From: Endozoicomonas euniceicola
Lineage (GTDB): Bacteria > Pseudomonadota > Gammaproteobacteria > Pseudomonadales > Endozoicomonadaceae
Reading direction: 5' to 3'
Length of the DNA stretch: 64,000 bases
NCBI RefSeq assembly: GCF_025562755.1
Contig: NZ_CP103300.1
Coordinates: 2,288,501 to 2,352,500 of the forward strand
Below the pieces are notes generated by a model. That model saw only the letters and a program-made list of their open reading frames with translations. It was not told the origin of the DNA and ran no database searches. The position numbers were made by a program, and so were the translations under genes. This document shows, one piece after another, positions 55,851 through 64,000 of the stretch. Position 1 is the first letter of the stretch; each line of letters starts with the position of its first letter.

Positions 55851-56109
55851 AGGTGTTACTCAATTATTAATGTGTGTTGAGTTATTTGTAATAAAACGAA
55901 AATTTCGGTGCTTTTTTCAGGCAATAGAAATGTTCACCAATAAATAGTGATGTTTATCTGATTACGGAAATCATCAATTAATGACCTTACGGGTCGTTAT
56001 ATTTTTTAATCCCCAAAATATAAAGTTATTAACAGTGAACCACCCATCAGCTTCCATTAATTAAAAAGCCTGATAAGTGACTCACTGAAAACATGCCTTA
56101 AACCATCCC

Positions 56110-58269
56110 TTAAACTCTGGTCAGTCGAATCAACAATGCACTCTCTGGCTGAAGCACCGGCATCGTTAATCCCACCTGCCCTAACAATGCGCCACTCATG
56201 GATACGGCTTCCATCATCCACGGTGGACACTGTTTCATGTAGAGGTTTGTTGAACTGTTTTCCAGCACTTCCACCCGATAATTCATGTCAGGATTCAGAC
56301 CCGGTATTTTCAGCGGTGCCGCCAGGGCGTATTCCGACATTTTGAATTGTGAATACATCAGAACCGCTTCCCGCTGATTCTCACTCACCACCCCCCATGC
56401 CTGGGTCTCTTTAACATCCGTGTCACAACGGAAGTGGTTGCCAGTGTGCAGCAAACCACGGAAAGACTTGTGCAATGCAATGTATTTGGCAAACGCCTGT
56501 TTTTCTTCTTCCGATGCGCTGGCAGGATCCAGCTCAACGCCCATATGACCAAACAGTGCCGTAATGCCACGAAAATGGCTGTTATGCTGTCGCCCGGTGG
56601 TATGGCAATGCTTTGCACCAATATGAGCGCCGGTAATTTCCAGCGGGAAGAAGTAGCTGGCACCACGCTGAATCGCCTGACGCTCCAGCGCATCATTACA
56701 GTCTGATGCCCAGAACCGGTGGGTCCGGCGCAACACTTCGTAATCCACACGACCACCGCCGCCGGAACAGGTTTCAATTTCCACCAGCGGGTGCTTTTCC
56801 CTGACAAAATCCACCAGCCGGTAGTAAGCCTCTACCTGACCGTGGAAACCGGCCTTGCCATTATGGGTGGGCTGCACCAGCTCCCGGTTCATATCCCACT
56901 TTATATAACTAATGTCGTATTCCGACAGCAGTGCATCGAGTCTTCCGGCAATAAAGTCAAAGGCTTCAGGAATTTGCAGATTCAGTACGTACTGATTGCG
57001 AATAGTGACCTGCTCATAACCTTCGGTATGAAGCATCCATTCCGGATGTTCGCGGTAAAGATCAGAATCCGGGCTGATCATTTCCGGCTCAAACCAGAGA
57101 CCAAACTCCATGCCGTGCTCTTTTACGCAATCAATAATGGGTTGCAGACCTTCCGGGTACTTGCCGGTATCCAGATACCAGTCACCCAGTGCCGCATTGT
57201 CACCATTACGCCCACGAAACCAGCCATCATCAATGATAAAACGTTCAATCCCGATGTCAGCGGAAGAACGCACCATGTTCATGATGTAATCCGGGTCATG
57301 GTCAAAATAAATGCCTTCCCAGGTGTTCAGGTGAACCGGACGGATTTTTTCAGGTTCCGGGAAAGAGACAATCTCAGCACGAACATGTCGGTGAAAGTTC
57401 TGGCTGATCCCGTTCAGTCCTTTGCTGCTAAACGTGCTGTAGAGGGTTGGCGTCTTATAGCACTCACCCGCTGCCAGTGTCATTTCACCGGGCATCAACA
57501 ACTCGCCTGCCTGAATATAACGACGGCCGTCGTTCATTGCTTCCGTATGAATACGGTGGTTGCCACTCCAGCCAAGATGAAAACCGTAAACATTACCCGC
57601 TGTTTCACCGAAACCGACATCCCCCATCATGACACCGGGGAAATGTTCGTGGGAGGTTCGGCCACGGCGGTTTTCCAGGGTAAAACCGCCACGATCCAGA
57701 ACCTTCCGTTCTGTCTGAAATTCATGGGTCCAGCGACCGTGGAAATATTGAATTTCACGGGCAGTCACCGGCAACGGCAGGGTATTGGTCAGCTTGTGCA
57801 ACTCATAGGCAGACTCACCGGCATTGGTCAGCTCCAGATACGTTTCCAGAACGCTGGTGGCCGGATTCAGGGTCAGGTGAATAGCGAGCTTCAGTTCCGC
57901 CCTCGGGTCACGGCAGGAAAAAACAACACGATTGTTTTGCTCAAGCACTTCTTCCACCGTGAACTCCGGCGACCAGTGATTGCCCTGCCGACAACCTTCC
58001 AGTCCGGGGGAACTGAACAATCCACGGGCGTGCTCAGGGCAAAGGGACAACACCGTATCCGTATCAATGCTGCCCTGCTGAACCGGGCGATGATTAGCCT
58101 GAAAATACAAAGCCAGGTCAGTGGTTTCTGGCAGCTTTTCACCCCAATAAACGACTTCGGGCAGGTGTTTTTCTGCTTTGATCAGAACACTGGTGGTCTC
58201 TGTTGACAGATGAATCAATGGTTTCGTCATAGCGGTCGTATTGTTTAGTGTCGTATCGTTTGATGTCAT
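56110..58269 (-). CDS. Alpha-galactosidase (GH36)
   Basis: This 719-residue GH36 glycosidase hydrolyses terminal alpha-galactosides (melibiose, raffinose). FIIDDGWFRGRN, ISYIKWDMNRE with the nucleophile Asp459, CSGGGGRVDYEVLRRTHRFWASDCND with the acid/base Asp523, and HIGAKHCHTTGRQH are GH36 motifs. No signal peptide is visible, so it is cytosolic. It follows the MelB-like gene after 56 bases, with an intercistronic hairpin between. The start at 58269 lacks a good ribosome-binding site; ATG 58230 is an alternative. Confidence 0.95.
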   Translation of the reverse strand: MTSNDTTLNNTTAMTKPLIHLSTETTSVLIKAEKHLPEVVYWGEKLPETTDLALYFQANHRPVQQGSIDTDTVLSLCPEHARGLFSSPGLEGCRQGNHWSPEFTVEEVLEQNNRVVFSCRDPRAELKLAIHLTLNPATSVLETYLELTNAGESAYELHKLTNTLPLPVTAREIQYFHGRWTHEFQTERKVLDRGGFTLENRRGRTSHEHFPGVMMGDVGFGETAGNVYGFHLGWSGNHRIHTEAMNDGRRYIQAGELLMPGEMTLAAGECYKTPTLYSTFSSKGLNGISQNFHRHVRAEIVSFPEPEKIRPVHLNTWEGIYFDHDPDYIMNMVRSSADIGIERFIIDDGWFRGRNGDNAALGDWYLDTGKYPEGLQPIIDCVKEHGMEFGLWFEPEMISPDSDLYREHPEWMLHTEGYEQVTIRNQYVLNLQIPEAFDFIAGRLDALLSEYDISYIKWDMNRELVQPTHNGKAGFHGQVEAYYRLVDFVREKHPLVEIETCSGGGGRVDYEVLRRTHRFWASDCNDALERQAIQRGASYFFPLEITGAHIGAKHCHTTGRQHNSHFRGITALFGHMGVELDPASASEEEKQAFAKYIALHKSFRGLLHTGNHFRCDTDVKETQAWGVVSENQREAVLMYSQFKMSEYALAAPLKIPGLNPDMNYRVEVLENSSTNLYMKQCPPWMMEAVSMSGALLGQVGLTMPVLQPESALLIRLTRV

Positions 58270-58291
58270 AGCATTGAATAAAAGAAGCAGT

Positions 58292-58317
58292 CAGTGCTTT
58301 CCGTCCGGAAAGCACTG
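58292..58317. other. 11-bp intercistronic hairpin between the MelB-like and GH36 genes
   Basis: CAGTGCTTTCC (58292-58302) pairs exactly with GGAAAGCACTG (58307-58317) over a GTCC loop. It lies nine bases past the stop of the symporter gene and 23 bases before the GH36 start. It may attenuate or stabilise the transcript. Confidence 0.55.
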
Positions 58318-58325
58318 CACGTCGG

Positions 58326-59690
58326 TCAGGCGTACTCTACTTTGCCGCCATCCTCTTTATCGAAACGCTTATCCAGACGATAGGTTTTCTTGTAGATCAG
58401 GGCACTCAGACCCACGAGAACGGCAGGTACCAGCAGCATGAGCACTTTCAGGCCAGTGATGGTGTCCGGGGTCTGAACCTCGTTAGCGACATAGCCAATC
58501 AGAGTCAGGCCAGAACCGATCAGGAAACCGGCCAGTGCGCCAGCCGCTTTTACCAGCATGGTCTGCACAGAGAAGATAACGCTTTCGCTACGCATACCGG
58601 TTTTCTCTTCACCGTAATCCACAACGTCCGCCAGCATCACCGTAGACAAACCATTAAACAGACCATTACCAAACTTCATGGCAGCACCGGCAATACCCAC
58701 CAGAATCGCATTTTCCGGAGCGATCACGCTACCCAGGAACAGGACGGCACAGCACAGAATTGGGAAGCCACAGGCGAGAGGCCACATAAAGCGGCGGTTA
58801 ACCACCTTGGAAATCCATGGGAACAGGAAAATGCCGGCAAATTCAGCCGCACCCGCCACCAGCATAAACATCGGGAACATCTCAGGCATGCCGATGGCGT
58901 AGGTGAAGTAATAGATACCAAAGCCGCCAATCAGCTGCATGGCAATATTAAACGACAGAACAAAACCAATCAGGGACTTCAGCTGGTCGTTTTCGCCAAT
59001 GATTTTCTTAACATCACTGATGGTAAACTTCTCTTTGGCCACTTTGCCCGCATCGGTTTTCTCCTTAACCCGCATGAAAACCAGAATCGCACTGGCAACA
59101 AACAGAACGGCGATGCATAAGCTCATCATGAAGAAGCCCTGCCCCTGGTCACCGTTGCCCAGAAGACCTACCGTGTAGAGACCGTAGCCACCCACAACCG
59201 TCCAGGCAATGCTGGCAAAAATACGGGGCCATACCACCAGGTGCTCCCGCTCTGAACGCTCAGAAGACAGGGAAGGAATCATCGACCAGTAAGGAATATC
59301 CATGATCGTATAGGTCACGCCCCAGAGGATATAAGTCGCTGCGGCATAAACATAAACAAAGGTTCCTTCATAACGATGGGCACTGAACAGCATGACCAGT
59401 ACAACAGCGTTAATCACCGTACCAATAAGAATCCAGGGGCGGAATTTACCAAAGCGGGAGCGGGTATTATCAACAATCATGCCCATCAGCGGGTCGGTGA
59501 AGGCGTCGATCACCCTCGCCACCAGAAACAAAGTACCCACAAATGCCGCTGAAAGACCAACGACATCGGTGTAATAAAACATCAGAAAGATGTAAATAGG
59601 CGCACAACCAAAGTCTTTACCCAGGGCACCCAGCCCATAAGAAAACTTGGTATCCAGCGATATATGCTGGTTATCCGTTTTTGTACTCAT
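58326..59690 (-). CDS. Galactoside/sodium symporter of the GPH family (MelB-like)
   Basis: This inner-membrane sugar symporter has 454 residues and about twelve helices. KFSYGLGALGKDFGCAPIYIFLMFYYTDVVGL is the MelB-type start, and IDAFTDPLMGMIVDNTRSRFGKFRPWI contains the family signature with the Asp pair for cation binding. The ATG at 59690 is chosen over a TTG at 59705 because GGGGGT precedes it. With the neighbouring GH36 and GH2 enzymes, alpha- or beta-galactosides are the likely substrates. Confidence 0.9.
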   Translation of the reverse strand: MSTKTDNQHISLDTKFSYGLGALGKDFGCAPIYIFLMFYYTDVVGLSAAFVGTLFLVARVIDAFTDPLMGMIVDNTRSRFGKFRPWILIGTVINAVVLVMLFSAHRYEGTFVYVYAAATYILWGVTYTIMDIPYWSMIPSLSSERSEREHLVVWPRIFASIAWTVVGGYGLYTVGLLGNGDQGQGFFMMSLCIAVLFVASAILVFMRVKEKTDAGKVAKEKFTISDVKKIIGENDQLKSLIGFVLSFNIAMQLIGGFGIYYFTYAIGMPEMFPMFMLVAGAAEFAGIFLFPWISKVVNRRFMWPLACGFPILCCAVLFLGSVIAPENAILVGIAGAAMKFGNGLFNGLSTVMLADVVDYGEEKTGMRSESVIFSVQTMLVKAAGALAGFLIGSGLTLIGYVANEVQTPDTITGLKVLMLLVPAVLVGLSALIYKKTYRLDKRFDKEDGGKVEYA

Positions 59691-59822
59691 TATTTTTACC
59701 CCCAATTAAAAACAACAGGCGAACTTCAACTTTTAAACGGTTTAACTTTTTAACTTTTGAACTTTTTAAACGTCGAATAGCGGCCGGAATCACCCTGACG
59801 GATGACCCCGACCCCACACAAC

Positions 59823-62800
59823 TCAGGACAATTCAAACTGCCATTGATAGGAAGAAGCCTTCAGCAGATATTCCGGACGAACGCTTGGCGACCAGGAATC
59901 GTCACCACCCACTCCCATATGAAAACCATCGAGATAGACAAATGCGCCTTCACAGGCTTCCAGCTCATTCGTATGCAGAGCCTTTGCCAGCTGCTCCTGA
60001 CCAAACGGACTGACGCTGAACTGGAAATTGCCTTTAACTACTGCGTCACCTAACGACAGACGGCGGGTATCACAGCGTAAGCCATTGTCGCTCGGAAAAA
60101 TGTAAGGTGTATGCATCTGGCTCAGAGGCTGAGACCATTCACCGATATCGGCACTTAATAGACGATCCGGGTAGTTCTCATGAGGACCACGGCCAAACCA
60201 TGCAACGGACTCAGGCGTATTTTTCAGGCGTAACCTGGCACCAATCCGGGGCATGGGCGGCAGAGACCGGTCAAGCTCAACCCTGACATCAATCCTGACC
60301 TCACCCGCTGCACTGAACTGATAGATCCATAGGGTTCGGATAATCGGCTGCTCTGCCTGCTCGTCAGCAAAGTATTCATGCTGTGCCTGCACCTCTCCCC
60401 GCTCAGGGTGACAACTGATATCAACGCATCGGTGCACCGGGTTAAACAGTCCGGCTCTCTGCCAGCGTGGCATCCAGGCGTTCGGATCAGGGCGGTCGAT
60501 TTCACTGACACCAATGTCGTTATCCAGCGGTGCCCGGAAGAAGTTGTCCTGCAGCGGTGCCAGCAGTTGCTCTTTGTCGTTTTTCACCCAGCTGGTCAGC
60601 TGACCACTGCCCTTGCTTAACGTCCACTGACTGTTGGCAGCCGATACCGTGAAAGCGGATTCAGACTCAACAATCGTTGTTACTGTTTTATCACCGGATA
60701 ATGAAACAGCTGACAGCGGCTCCCGTAACAGGAATTGGTGTCGGGCCACTTCATGACCCGCTTCAGACCAGGCTGTCGCTTCGGTCAGATGAATGGCTAC
60801 ATTCAGCAGTGGCGTGTTGCCCCCTGCAACAGACGACAGATCAATATTAATCCGCTGACGTTCACCCGGCGCAATATTCAACTCATTTTCGCCCGACGCC
60901 AGCCTTTCAGTGCCGGACAGGATCTCCCATGTCAGCCTGTGGTGATCAGTATTAATAAAGCCGTATTCACTGGTCACTTCAATGGCAGGACTATCACCTT
61001 CGATCAGTTCAAAGGTAAAAGGCTGCTGTGCCCGTTTGGCTTCATTAAGGGCTGGATGCGGTGTTTTATTCGGGAATACCAGACCATTGACGCAGAACTG
61101 GCGGTCATTGATTTCATCACCAAAGTCACCACCATAAGCCCAGAAGTGCTTGCCATTTTCGTCAACCTTATCCAGCCCCTGGTCAACCCAGTCCCAGATA
61201 AAGCCACCCTGCAAACGTTCATGCTGACGGAAAGCTTGCCAGTATTCGGCAAAACCACCCAGGCTGTTACCCATGGCGTGGGCGTATTCACACAGAATAA
61301 TGGGGCGATGCTCACCGGCTATACCCACCCATTTGTTCAGCGCCCATTTTGGTTCGTCATACCAGGGCTGAGGCAGGTCCTGATCGGTACGGGCATACAT
61401 AGGACAGATGATGTCTGTCGCTGCGGTATTGGAACCGCCACCTTCGTACTGCACAGGGCGCGAAGGGTCAGTCCGCTTGATCCACTGGTACATAGCGTCG
61501 TGGGCAGCGCCGTAACCGGACTCATTGCCCAGCGACCAGAGAATAATGGACGGGTGGTTGAAGTCACGAGCCACCATGCGGGTTGTGCGCTCCATAAATG
61601 CACTTAACCAGCGGGAATCATCCGCCAGCTTACCCATGGGGTTCATGCCGTGGGTTTCAATGTTGGCTTCATCCACCACGTACAGACCCAACTCGTCGCA
61701 TAACTGGTAAAAAGCCGGTTGATGCGGGTAATGGGAACAGCGCACCGCGTTGAAGTTGCTTCGCTTCATCAGCAGCAGGTGTTCTTTAACGTCTTCGACG
61801 GTCTCAAAATGACCGGTCGCAGGGTTGTGCTCGTGCTTGTTAACCCCACGGATCATCAATGGCTTGCCGTTCAGGGTTAACAGACCATTATTGATTTCTA
61901 CTTTTCGGAAGCCAACATTGTAAGCTTCTGTCTCGTACTCTTTGCCGCTGTCAGAATCCACCAGAGTCACGGTCAGGCGATAAAGATTAGGGGCTTCTGC
62001 GCTCCATAGCTTCGGGGCAGGCACTTCAAGGTCGACAACACAGCGATCATCGTAGCCACCTTTTTCATCCACCAGGGCACTTCCCATTGGCTGGGTCTTT
62101 GTGCAGACAACCGTCTCACCAGAATACAGGGTGGTTCGCACAGACAGGGTTTCGCTCTGGCAGGTATCAACGACAATATTCAGGTAACCCTGTTCGTACC
62201 GATGATCCAGTTCAGGTGTCATTCTTACATCAGTAATATGGCGGGCAGGCTTGTTGAGCAATGTGACCGAACGGTAAATACCACTGAGCCACCACATATC
62301 CTGGTCTTCCAGATAGCTGCCGTCGGACCAGCGAATCACCATCACGCTCAGGTGGTTTTCTCCGGACTTCAGGTAGGGCGACAGGTCAAATTCAGCAGCA
62401 AGGCGGCTGTCCTGTGAATAACCCACCATCTGACCATTACACCAGAGGTAAAAAGCACTGTTCACGCCGTCAAAAATAATGCGGGTCTGGCTCTCCTGCT
62501 CCCAGTCTTCCGGCAAGCGGAACGTGGTTGAGTAGCAACCGGTGGGGTTTTCTTCCGGAACAAAAGGAGGCTTGCAGGGGAAGGGGTATTTGACATTGGT
62601 GTAAATGGGTTTGTCGTGTCCCTGAGTCTGCCAGTTGCCGGGAACCTTTATGGTGGTTTCTGATTCAGTCACCCCGGTTTCAGGAAAACTGGCTGGCACA
62701 GACTCAGGCGCAGAAAAAAGTGCAAAATGCCAGTCACCGTCCAGACTGATTCTGCGGTTGCTGGCTTGACCACTTAATGCATCCGCTTCCCTGCGCCAGC

Positions 62801-62882
62801 TGTGCAAAGGAGAATGAGCTTTCAAACGGTTCCAGGAGGTAACTTCCGGATTTTCCCAATCTCGACGAATCAACAAACTCAT
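59823..62882 (-). CDS. lacZ: Beta-galactosidase (GH2, LacZ type)
   Basis: This 1019-residue enzyme (E. coli LacZ 1024) hydrolyses beta-galactosides. ILWSLGNESGYGAAHDAM holds the acid/base Glu454 and ILCEYAHAMGNSLGGF the nucleophile Glu532. The N-terminal sugar-binding domain, the GVNKHEHNPATGH stretch and the GH2 C-terminal domain with GRGPHENYPDR follow in the LacZ order. It lies first in the plus-to-minus gene series lacZ-melB-GH36-porin. It has no signal peptide. Confidence 0.97.
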   Translation of the reverse strand: MSLLIRRDWENPEVTSWNRLKAHSPLHSWRREADALSGQASNRRISLDGDWHFALFSAPESVPASFPETGVTESETTIKVPGNWQTQGHDKPIYTNVKYPFPCKPPFVPEENPTGCYSTTFRLPEDWEQESQTRIIFDGVNSAFYLWCNGQMVGYSQDSRLAAEFDLSPYLKSGENHLSVMVIRWSDGSYLEDQDMWWLSGIYRSVTLLNKPARHITDVRMTPELDHRYEQGYLNIVVDTCQSETLSVRTTLYSGETVVCTKTQPMGSALVDEKGGYDDRCVVDLEVPAPKLWSAEAPNLYRLTVTLVDSDSGKEYETEAYNVGFRKVEINNGLLTLNGKPLMIRGVNKHEHNPATGHFETVEDVKEHLLLMKRSNFNAVRCSHYPHQPAFYQLCDELGLYVVDEANIETHGMNPMGKLADDSRWLSAFMERTTRMVARDFNHPSIILWSLGNESGYGAAHDAMYQWIKRTDPSRPVQYEGGGSNTAATDIICPMYARTDQDLPQPWYDEPKWALNKWVGIAGEHRPIILCEYAHAMGNSLGGFAEYWQAFRQHERLQGGFIWDWVDQGLDKVDENGKHFWAYGGDFGDEINDRQFCVNGLVFPNKTPHPALNEAKRAQQPFTFELIEGDSPAIEVTSEYGFINTDHHRLTWEILSGTERLASGENELNIAPGERQRINIDLSSVAGGNTPLLNVAIHLTEATAWSEAGHEVARHQFLLREPLSAVSLSGDKTVTTIVESESAFTVSAANSQWTLSKGSGQLTSWVKNDKEQLLAPLQDNFFRAPLDNDIGVSEIDRPDPNAWMPRWQRAGLFNPVHRCVDISCHPERGEVQAQHEYFADEQAEQPIIRTLWIYQFSAAGEVRIDVRVELDRSLPPMPRIGARLRLKNTPESVAWFGRGPHENYPDRLLSADIGEWSQPLSQMHTPYIFPSDNGLRCDTRRLSLGDAVVKGNFQFSVSPFGQEQLAKALHTNELEACEGAFVYLDGFHMGVGGDDSWSPSVRPEYLLKASSYQWQFELS

Positions 62883-62964
62883 AACCTACTCTGCAATCAA
62901 TCGTTTCAGACAAATTTTCAGCCAGCTTAAGTGATGCCTTTGAGAACAGTTACATGAAGAACCG

Positions 62965-63130
62965 GTAACGTTGATGCCCAAAGTGTTCACATTTTTTCAC
63001 AAACGATCATAAGGAGGGCGCTTTATGAACATACTGACACAGGTCAACAATTTGTAACGTTTCATACTTTTCAGGTAATAAAACTGTAATGCCTATTTTT
63101 AATAGGTATTTTGAAATGTAACGTTTACAT
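62965..63130. promoter_or_regulatory. Three GTAACGTT boxes in the lacZ-lacI intergenic region
   Basis: GTAACGTT occurs at 62965-62972, 63054-63061 and 63118-63125. The last two are part of near-palindromes TGTAACGTTTCA (63053-63064) and TGTAACGTTTACA (63117-63129), similar in style to LacI/GalR-family operators. They lie in the 350-base gap between lacZ and the divergent LacI-family gene. This is a likely regulator-binding region, inferred from sequence. Confidence 0.5.
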
Positions 63131-63232
63131 ATTTGTAACCAGACTGTCCGAAAGGTATAAAGCAGCCCCGGGCCAGTCTTGAAATGCCGGACAAGCAAGC
63201 GCTTTGAAATCTGTAGTGGTTTATAAAAAACG

Positions 63233-64000
63233 ATGACTTCGATAAAAGATGTAGCCAGAGAGGCCAATGTCTCTACGGCCACGGTCTCAAGGGTGATTAA
63301 TCGCCAGTCAAATACCAGCAGTGCCGTCACTGCGGCGGTGCATCAGGCCATTGCTAAACTGGGTTACAAAGTAAGCAGTACCCGGCAGGCAGCTGCCGCG
63401 ATGGGCGTCATGGTGTCTGATGTTTCTGAGCCTTTTTTTGGCCAGATCATTAAAGGGGTAGAAGCTATTGCCAGAAAAAACGACAAACGTCTTTTTGTTC
63501 TGAGCAGTCAGTACAGTGCCGACACAGAACGACAGACCATCAGGCAATTAATGAGTCACTGCGATCACGCTATTATCCACAGCAAATGGCTGCCGGATGA
63601 AGAACTGGTTGAATACGCCAGCCAGATGCCCGGCCTGGTACTGATCAACCGCTACATCAAGTCCATCAGCCACCGCTGCATCGCCCTTGATAATGTTTAT
63701 GGCGGCTACATTGCCACCCGGCACCTGCTGAACAAAGGCCACCGGAACATTGGCTGCCTGTGTTCTGAACAGAATATAGACGACGCTGTTGACCGGTTGA
63801 AGGGTTATAAGCAGGCTCTGACTGAATATGGCATTGCTATTGACGAACAATTCATCACATCCAGTTACCCTTCGGAAGAAGGTGGAAGACTTGGGACGTA
63901 TAATCTGCTGGCCAAAAAGCTGACTTTAACCGCCATTGTCGCCTATAACGACGTAATGGCAGCCGGAGCACTATCGGCTCTTGCGGAAAACGGCATCCAA
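63233..64000 (+). CDS. LacI-family transcriptional regulator, 5' part (3' end outside window)
   Basis: The frame is open from ATG 63233 to the last base, giving 256 visible residues; the family is usually about 330-340. MTSIKDVAREANVSTATVSRVINRQS is the LacI-type helix-turn-helix with hinge, and a periplasmic-binding-protein-like sugar-sensing domain follows (VMVSDVSEPFFGQIIKGVEAIA, ALDNVYGGYIATRHLLNKGHRNIG). The gene diverges from lacZ and probably controls the galactoside genes in response to a galactosyl ligand. Confidence 0.95.
   Translation, partial: MTSIKDVAREANVSTATVSRVINRQSNTSSAVTAAVHQAIAKLGYKVSSTRQAAAAMGVMVSDVSEPFFGQIIKGVEAIARKNDKRLFVLSSQYSADTERQTIRQLMSHCDHAIIHSKWLPDEELVEYASQMPGLVLINRYIKSISHRCIALDNVYGGYIATRHLLNKGHRNIGCLCSEQNIDDAVDRLKGYKQALTEYGIAIDEQFITSSYPSEEGGRLGTYNLLAKKLTLTAIVAYNDVMAAGALSALAENGIQ

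Noticed and set aside
56719..58206. Plus-strand ORF of 495 codons opposite the GH36 gene
   Set aside because: Shadow of the GH36 frame; no ribosome-binding site or motif.
62975..63010. Possible CRP site around TTCACATTTTTTCACA near lacZ
   Set aside because: The half-sites are direct rather than inverted repeats, so they do not fit the CRP consensus.

Overview
The window looks like a chromosomal segment of a marine, probably host-associated gammaproteobacterium. The gene content is Pseudomonas/Oceanospirillales-like: algZ-algR, hemC-hemD-hemX-hemY, an AlgP-type histone-like protein, AlgQ/Rsd, metX-metW and waaF-waaC-waaG-waaP. Several complete or recently inserted IS elements and a YopT-type protease homologue are present. 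Endozoicomonas or a close relative is my best guess. It rests on remembered family resemblance, not on a search.

Layout. 1-3000: 3' part of glnE, then ilvE. 3085-6587: a small unknown gene cut by an IS66-family (ISBst12-like) element with a perfect 8-bp target duplication, with an ISAzo13-like element beside it. 6923-10958: LPS inner-core genes waaF, waaC, waaG, waaP. 11001-17351: a strikingly AT-rich block with two more LPS-kinase-like proteins, a GT2 glycosyltransferase, a membrane-anchored PIG-L-type deacetylase, a multi-pass (GT-C-like) glycosyltransferase and a GT32-like glycosyltransferase. 17449-22289: an acyl carrier protein, a convergent operon of AMP-forming ligase, PLP decarboxylase and GNAT-like protein, and another LPS-kinase-like gene. 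22286-30059: argH, the algZ-algR two-component pair and hemCDXY.

30176-32200: a small heptad-repeat coiled-coil gene interrupted by an IS1182-family element that duplicated CTAG. 32306-39998: trmB, a MATE transporter, a YopT/C58-like cysteine protease, a DUF3392 protein, hemW, rdgB, a DUF4426 protein, metW, metX and a small unknown gene. 40454-47563: a TIGR02449/ZapB-like coiled coil, an ABC-F ATPase, algP, an FKBP prolyl isomerase, rsd/algQ, dsbB and gshA. 47869-54190: a doubtful small secreted protein, an orphan AAA ATPase, tex and pckA. 54567-64000: a galactoside-use cluster of a LamB-like porin, GH36 alpha-galactosidase, MelB-like symporter and GH2 beta-galactosidase, with a divergent LacI-family regulator that runs off the window.

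The most interesting candidate for an undescribed system is 11001-22289. There, LPS-kinase-like proteins, glycosyltransferases and a sugar deacetylase sit beside an ACP, an AMP-forming ligase, a PLP decarboxylase and a GNAT. The ACP/ligase/decarboxylase trio resembles genes known from exosortase-A polysaccharide loci, but no exosortase is seen here. I infer a pathway that decorates LPS or another surface glycan with an ACP-carried amino or acyl group. No function has been shown. Start sites were adjusted where family length or ribosome-binding sites favoured an internal ATG. All family names come from recognisable motifs, not database searches.
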